A stretch of 64,000 bases of DNA, from contig JYIP02000001.1 of assembly GCA_001051155.2 (NCBI GenBank), positions 4,774,001 to 4,838,000 on the forward strand, in the 5' to 3' direction. The stretch's first letter is position 1. Each line of letters begins with the position of its first letter. A model generated the notes under the pieces. It was not told where the DNA came from and did no database searches. It was given only the letters and a program-made list of their open reading frames with translations. The translations under genes and the position numbers were made by a program. This document shows, piece by piece, positions 60,446 to 64,000 of the stretch. Source of the DNA: Chrysoporthe austroafricana (lineage: Eukaryota > Ascomycota > Sordariomycetes > Diaporthales > Cryphonectriaceae).

Positions 60446-61694
60446 ATGCCAATTGCACTACACCCAGCTGAGGAGCTGCCTCTGCCAAAATGGCAGCGGC
60501 CCAAGAAGACGACAGAAGACCTTCCATGGGCCAAGATCAAGGTTCTCGATCTCTGCACCTTTGACTCTCCTGGTGGCAAACAGAAACTCGCCGAGGAGCT
60601 GCAAGATGCTGTATGAGTGTCCTTTGTCATCCAGATACCGTGACTAGTACTGATATATATATGCCCCTTAGGTCCACACCACAGGCTTCTTTAGCGTGAC
60701 CGGAACAGGTCTCACGGACGAGGAAGTCCAGCGGCAGTACGATATCGGACAGGCCTTCTTCGCCATACCGCACGCGGAGAAGAGCCAGCCGCAGTACAAG
60801 TGCGACTTTGCGAACGGCAACTATTTTGGATATCGGGAGCTAGCCGAAAAGACCGTCAAGGGGACGGAAGTGAGAGACAACGTCGAGTCTTATAACCACG
60901 CCAAGTTCACGAAACACTACGAGAATGAACCGCGCCACCCGTTCTTCGAGCCTTACAGGCCGGAGATTGAGGCCTTCTCACGGGTAAGTAAGCCTGCCTG
61001 ACATCTCACATTTGGTGTCAACTCTGAGTCAAATTCTTTCTGTCTGACGTTTCCCCAGAAAGCCCTCGGCGTGGCCCAGAAGATCTTCCAGCTGTTCGCC
61101 CTCATCCTCGAGCTCCCCGAGGACTACTTCGCCTCGCGGCACCGCTACGAGGACCCGTCCGACGATCACCTCCGCTACATGCTGTACCACCCGCGGCCGC
61201 GCGAGGACGACGCGCGGGTGGACAACATGTGGGCGCGGGCGCACACGGACTTCGGCTCGCTGACGCTGCTGTGGAGCCAGAACGTCGCCGGGCTGCAGAT
61301 ACGGACCGCCGGCGGGGCGTGGCGGTACGTGCCGCCCGTGGACGGCGGCATCGTGTGCAACGTCGGCGACACGCTGGACTTCTGGTCCGCCTCGTACCTC
61401 CGCTCGACGACACACCGCGTCGTGCGCCCGCCCGAGGACCAGCTCGGCGGCAACCGGCTGGGCCTGTTCTACTTCGTGCGGCCCGGCAACGACGTCGACA
61501 TCAAGCCGGCCCCGTCGCCGCTGCTCAGGAGGCTGGGCCTCGTGGGCGAGGGCCAGGAGGACGCCGCGCCGGTCAAGGGGCTGGAGTACGTGCGGACGAG
61601 GGTGAAGGACTACCATGACAGCACCGACTATGGGGACCGGAGGGGCAAGACGTTTAAGGTCGGCAATCTGGAGATCGTAGATGAGGCCGTGTGA
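60446..61694 (+). CDS. 2-oxoglutarate/Fe(II)-dependent oxygenase, isopenicillin-N-synthase-like
   Basis: Three exons: 60446-60610, 60672-60983, 61059-61694 (370 aa). The N-terminal DIOX_N-type part includes KIKVLDLCTF, the intron-spanning LQDAVHTTGFFSVTGTG and QRQYDIGQAFFAIPHAEK. The double-stranded beta-helix shows the iron ligands in ARAHTDFGSLTLL (HxD), a distal His in STTHRVVRP, and the 2OG-binding Arg in NRLGLFYFVRP (usually RYS; here RLG). Such enzymes hydroxylate, desaturate or cyclise small molecules in the cytosol, in secondary metabolism or catabolism. The Arg-x-Gly variant is unusual for the family. It diverges from a Dal5-type permease, which may import its substrate. Confidence 0.92.
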
Positions 61695-61894
61695 GCCTCG
61701 AGGTCAGGAGATGGGTTGCGGTAAAGGGAGAGAAGCCTTGTGCACGTCATGTCAAGCGCAAGAGCGCATGTCACTAGACGCAACAGATCGCGGGAGAACA
61801 GAGAATGGCATGATCTTTTGGTGATGTACCTAACACTCTACGGCCATATGCGCCGAAGTCCATTATAGCCCAAGGCCTTCCGCTGTACATACTG
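61695..61894. other. Short 3' spacer of convergent genes
   Basis: No feature seen. Confidence 0.6.
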
Positions 61895-62815
61895 CTAGCG
61901 AAGGCGCGTTGCATCCACCGTGACGACCGGCGCAGTGAGCGTCTTCGTCTCTATAACATCTGAAGTCCTCGTATCCGTGACCATCGCCGGAGGTTGGGTC
62001 GTGCTTGTGCTGTACGACGGACCCTCGCAAGCGATACCATTGAACATCCGAGTGTACCCCTGCCGGCAGGCGTCGACGAGCCTCACATCGTCTTCGGCAA
62101 CACAGTCGAAGATACTCCCCAGGGCCACGGCCAGATAGTTCTGACCACTTACGTTCAGTCCAGCTCTCACGGCAATCTGTATCTCGCCCGTCATCCATGC
62201 ATCATAATCGCCATTGATCTGTTGCAACTCCTGACCTCCGTACACTCCCTTGGGGATACAGTAGTGGGTCTCGTTTAGCGGCCGCGCGCTGGACGAGGCG
62301 GGTTGGCTCGTCGTCAGAGTGCTCGTGATGAACAGCGTCGTTGTGATGACGGCCGTGACGGACGTTGTCTTAGCCTTGCGTTTGATGGTCTCGGTGCTCA
62401 CGGCCGTAACCGATATTGTCTTAGCCTTCTGCGTTGTGGTCGCTGTGCTTGTAGCCGTGGAGGTTACCGTCTCGGTAGTAGACTGCGTGCTTATGGCAGA
62501 AGTCGTGGACACCGAAGTGAGAAGCCGAGTCGTCGACGATGTAGTGGTCGTTACCTGGACCACGGGAGGCGCACTCATTTTCAAGATATAGAGCGAGCCC
62601 AGTACTGTCGTTGAGATCAGGAAGAAGACCGCGAAGCTTATAGCGATTAAGATGATACAGCAATCTCTTCTACGCTGCGATTCTTTGTCCCGGAAGACCT
62701 CGGCGCCGATCTGTAGTGGGTTTGGGTAGCTCCAGGGGACCTGGTTGAAACGACCCTCGGGCTCGAGGTCCTGTAGTTCGACACCATTTGCTCTTGGTAA
62801 GGTATTCTGGCTCAT
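61895..62815 (-). CDS. Single-pass membrane protein with Ser/Thr-rich stalk
   Basis: One exon, 306 aa from the ATG at 62815 (MSQNTLPRANGVELQDLEPE). An in-frame ATG at 62923 would add 36 basic residues. A 50-residue cytosolic part ends in RRR and is followed by one hydrophobic helix (CCIILIAISFAVFFLISTTV plus LGSLYIL). Then about 120 residues are dominated by Thr and Ser with an imperfect repeat (KAKTISVTAVS / KAKTTSVTAVI), suited to O-mannosylation. The C-terminal about 100 residues hold four Cys (HYCIPKG, FDCVAEDD, DACRQG, GIACEG) and may be a small extracellular domain, ending in another Thr-rich tail. The type II topology resembles cell-wall sensor-like proteins, but no known domain was recognised. 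Confidence 0.75.
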   Translation of the reverse strand: MSQNTLPRANGVELQDLEPEGRFNQVPWSYPNPLQIGAEVFRDKESQRRRDCCIILIAISFAVFFLISTTVLGSLYILKMSAPPVVQVTTTTSSTTRLLTSVSTTSAISTQSTTETVTSTATSTATTTQKAKTISVTAVSTETIKRKAKTTSVTAVITTTLFITSTLTTSQPASSSARPLNETHYCIPKGVYGGQELQQINGDYDAWMTGEIQIAVRAGLNVSGQNYLAVALGSIFDCVAEDDVRLVDACRQGYTRMFNGIACEGPSYSTSTTQPPAMVTDTRTSDVIETKTLTAPVVTVDATRLR

Positions 62816-64000
62816 ACTAGCGGTTGTGCTATTTCGGAAAGGGGAAAGATTGAAGTTTGTTATTTCTCGAGTCTTTAAATCTCGTCGATGGAAGCGAATA
62901 GGCAAACTTGTGCGCTGGTACATCGAGCGATAGATTCCCGGGGGCCTATGACTGTCAACCAGTCATGACTGACAACTATCGAGTTCTATTGATTCATGGC
63001 AGGATCATATGTTGAGTCGACATCATTGATCACCCGCAGTGCCCAAGTGCTTGCAGCTTGCGACTCGCAAATGTCTTTTCTGCTGTTAATTACTGGAGAA
63101 ACTCAGTCACTGAAAACCCCAGCGTGCCTCGGAGATGTTCTATAACCTCAAAAAACACCTTCAAGGGCGATGGCCGATCTCTCTTAATCGTATACGATTG
63201 TAGACCGCCTTGGAGCTTTGAAGGAAGCATGCGCATACGAAGACTCGGCGGCTGGGAGTATTGCATTGATACCACCATCGTCATATTGTACGTCTGTCTA
63301 GATTTGTAGTACCCGACAAGCCTGTATAAACTCGTAGTCACAATGGAGCGTTCACCACCACCCGTGATTGTGGATGTCCTTGGTCTAAGGGTATATATGT
63401 GAGAGAGAATCGGTTGAGAGAGAAGCGGTAGACCTGCCTTCCGGAACCTGCCGCGTAAACGTCCGGATTCAGCCTCGCAAGTTCTCTGCTACGCGGAACC
63501 AACCAAAACTCTGTTCTTATTGTTGATCGTTGATTTGCTGTACACTATACCCTTGCACTAAGCACCTCCAGCCGCCTAGGAGAAGTTTGATAAGGATCTG
63601 GGAATCCCTAGTGTGACTCGCAACATTATAGTAGACATATTATAGCTTGGTCACTGTACTCCTTGCACCCTGATGCCGTGTTCAGCCCTGTGAGTCTCGT
63701 GAGTAAGAAAGCAATCAGCAAGACTGCAGCATGCGGGGTTTTCAGTGTTGTCTGGTGGTAAGCGTCGCCGGGACTTATTGATACGAAGTTTGACAAGGAA
63801 GCATGGTGAGGCATCTGACCGGTGTCCTGCGTTGCGCGCTAGTGCTTCCGGAAAATGAACGAAGAATGCAGAAACTGACAGCGACACATTGAGTATAATA
63901 TGAGTCCAGCGCGTGAATCTAGATTGGGCGGCGAGAAATGGAGGGTGTCCTTGGAGATGAAGCAGTATCGACACATGTTAAGAAACCAGGAAGAAGTTCT
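62816..64000. other. Terminal stretch without gene
   Basis: Promoter of the membrane protein, then about 1.1 kb without motif-bearing frames. A 107-codon minus frame at 63651-63974 has no recognisable feature. Confidence 0.55.

Noticed and set aside
1..64000. CRISPR arrays, rRNA genes, intact transposons
   Set aside because: No regularly spaced repeats, rRNA signature or transposase/integrase/reverse-transcriptase motif was seen on either strand.

Overview
The window is nuclear DNA of a filamentous ascomycete (Pezizomycotina, most likely a Sordariomycete). Evidence for this: short GT-AG introns of about 50-140 bp, a full-size fungal PDR transporter, a Pth11-like rhodopsin-domain membrane protein, a DUF7871-type cysteine-rich protein, Dal5-family permeases and strong C-ending codon bias in many genes. 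Nothing bacterial (operons, Shine-Dalgarno sites, CRISPR) is seen. Gene models below were built by joining open segments across canonical splice sites with phase checks. UTRs are not modelled.

Layout. 1-3.2 kb: no sound gene, one decayed repeat-bearing candidate. 3.4-15.2 kb: secreted GH78-like glycosidase, SCP2-like/alpha-beta hydrolase fusion, decayed catalase, a seven-exon protein of unknown function and a BTB/POZ-like protein; coding here is less GC-rich. 15.2-20 kb: long non-coding stretch ending in a poly-C/poly-A tract with an undetermined base. 20-28 kb: PDR ABC transporter and a Dal5-type MFS permease in tandem, then a fragment of a prolyl-4-hydroxylase-like dioxygenase. 29.2-30.7 kb: Pth11-like membrane protein (minus). 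31-39.3 kb: an 8.5-kb gene desert with probable decayed coding segments.

39.3-55.2 kb is a housekeeping block: PAM16 (mitochondrial import motor) and YIP1 (ER/Golgi traffic) diverge from a common 0.7-kb spacer. They are followed by an RCC1-type Ran exchange factor, a tiny secreted cysteine-rich protein, a DUF7871 cysteine-rich protein, a large disordered repeat protein and NMN/NaMN adenylyltransferase (NAD synthesis). 57.3-61.7 kb: a ten-exon Dal5-family MFS transporter diverges from a 2-oxoglutarate/Fe(II) oxygenase gene, plausibly an uptake-and-oxidation pair. 61.9-62.8 kb: a membrane-anchored Ser/Thr-rich protein. The last 1.2 kb is empty.

The most unusual items are the two-array repeat protein at 49.4-53.0 kb, the three relics (catalase, dioxygenase and a TAG-interrupted reading frame in the desert), the SCP2-like/hydrolase fusion, and the divergent transporter/oxygenase pair. 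No large undescribed multi-gene system was found.
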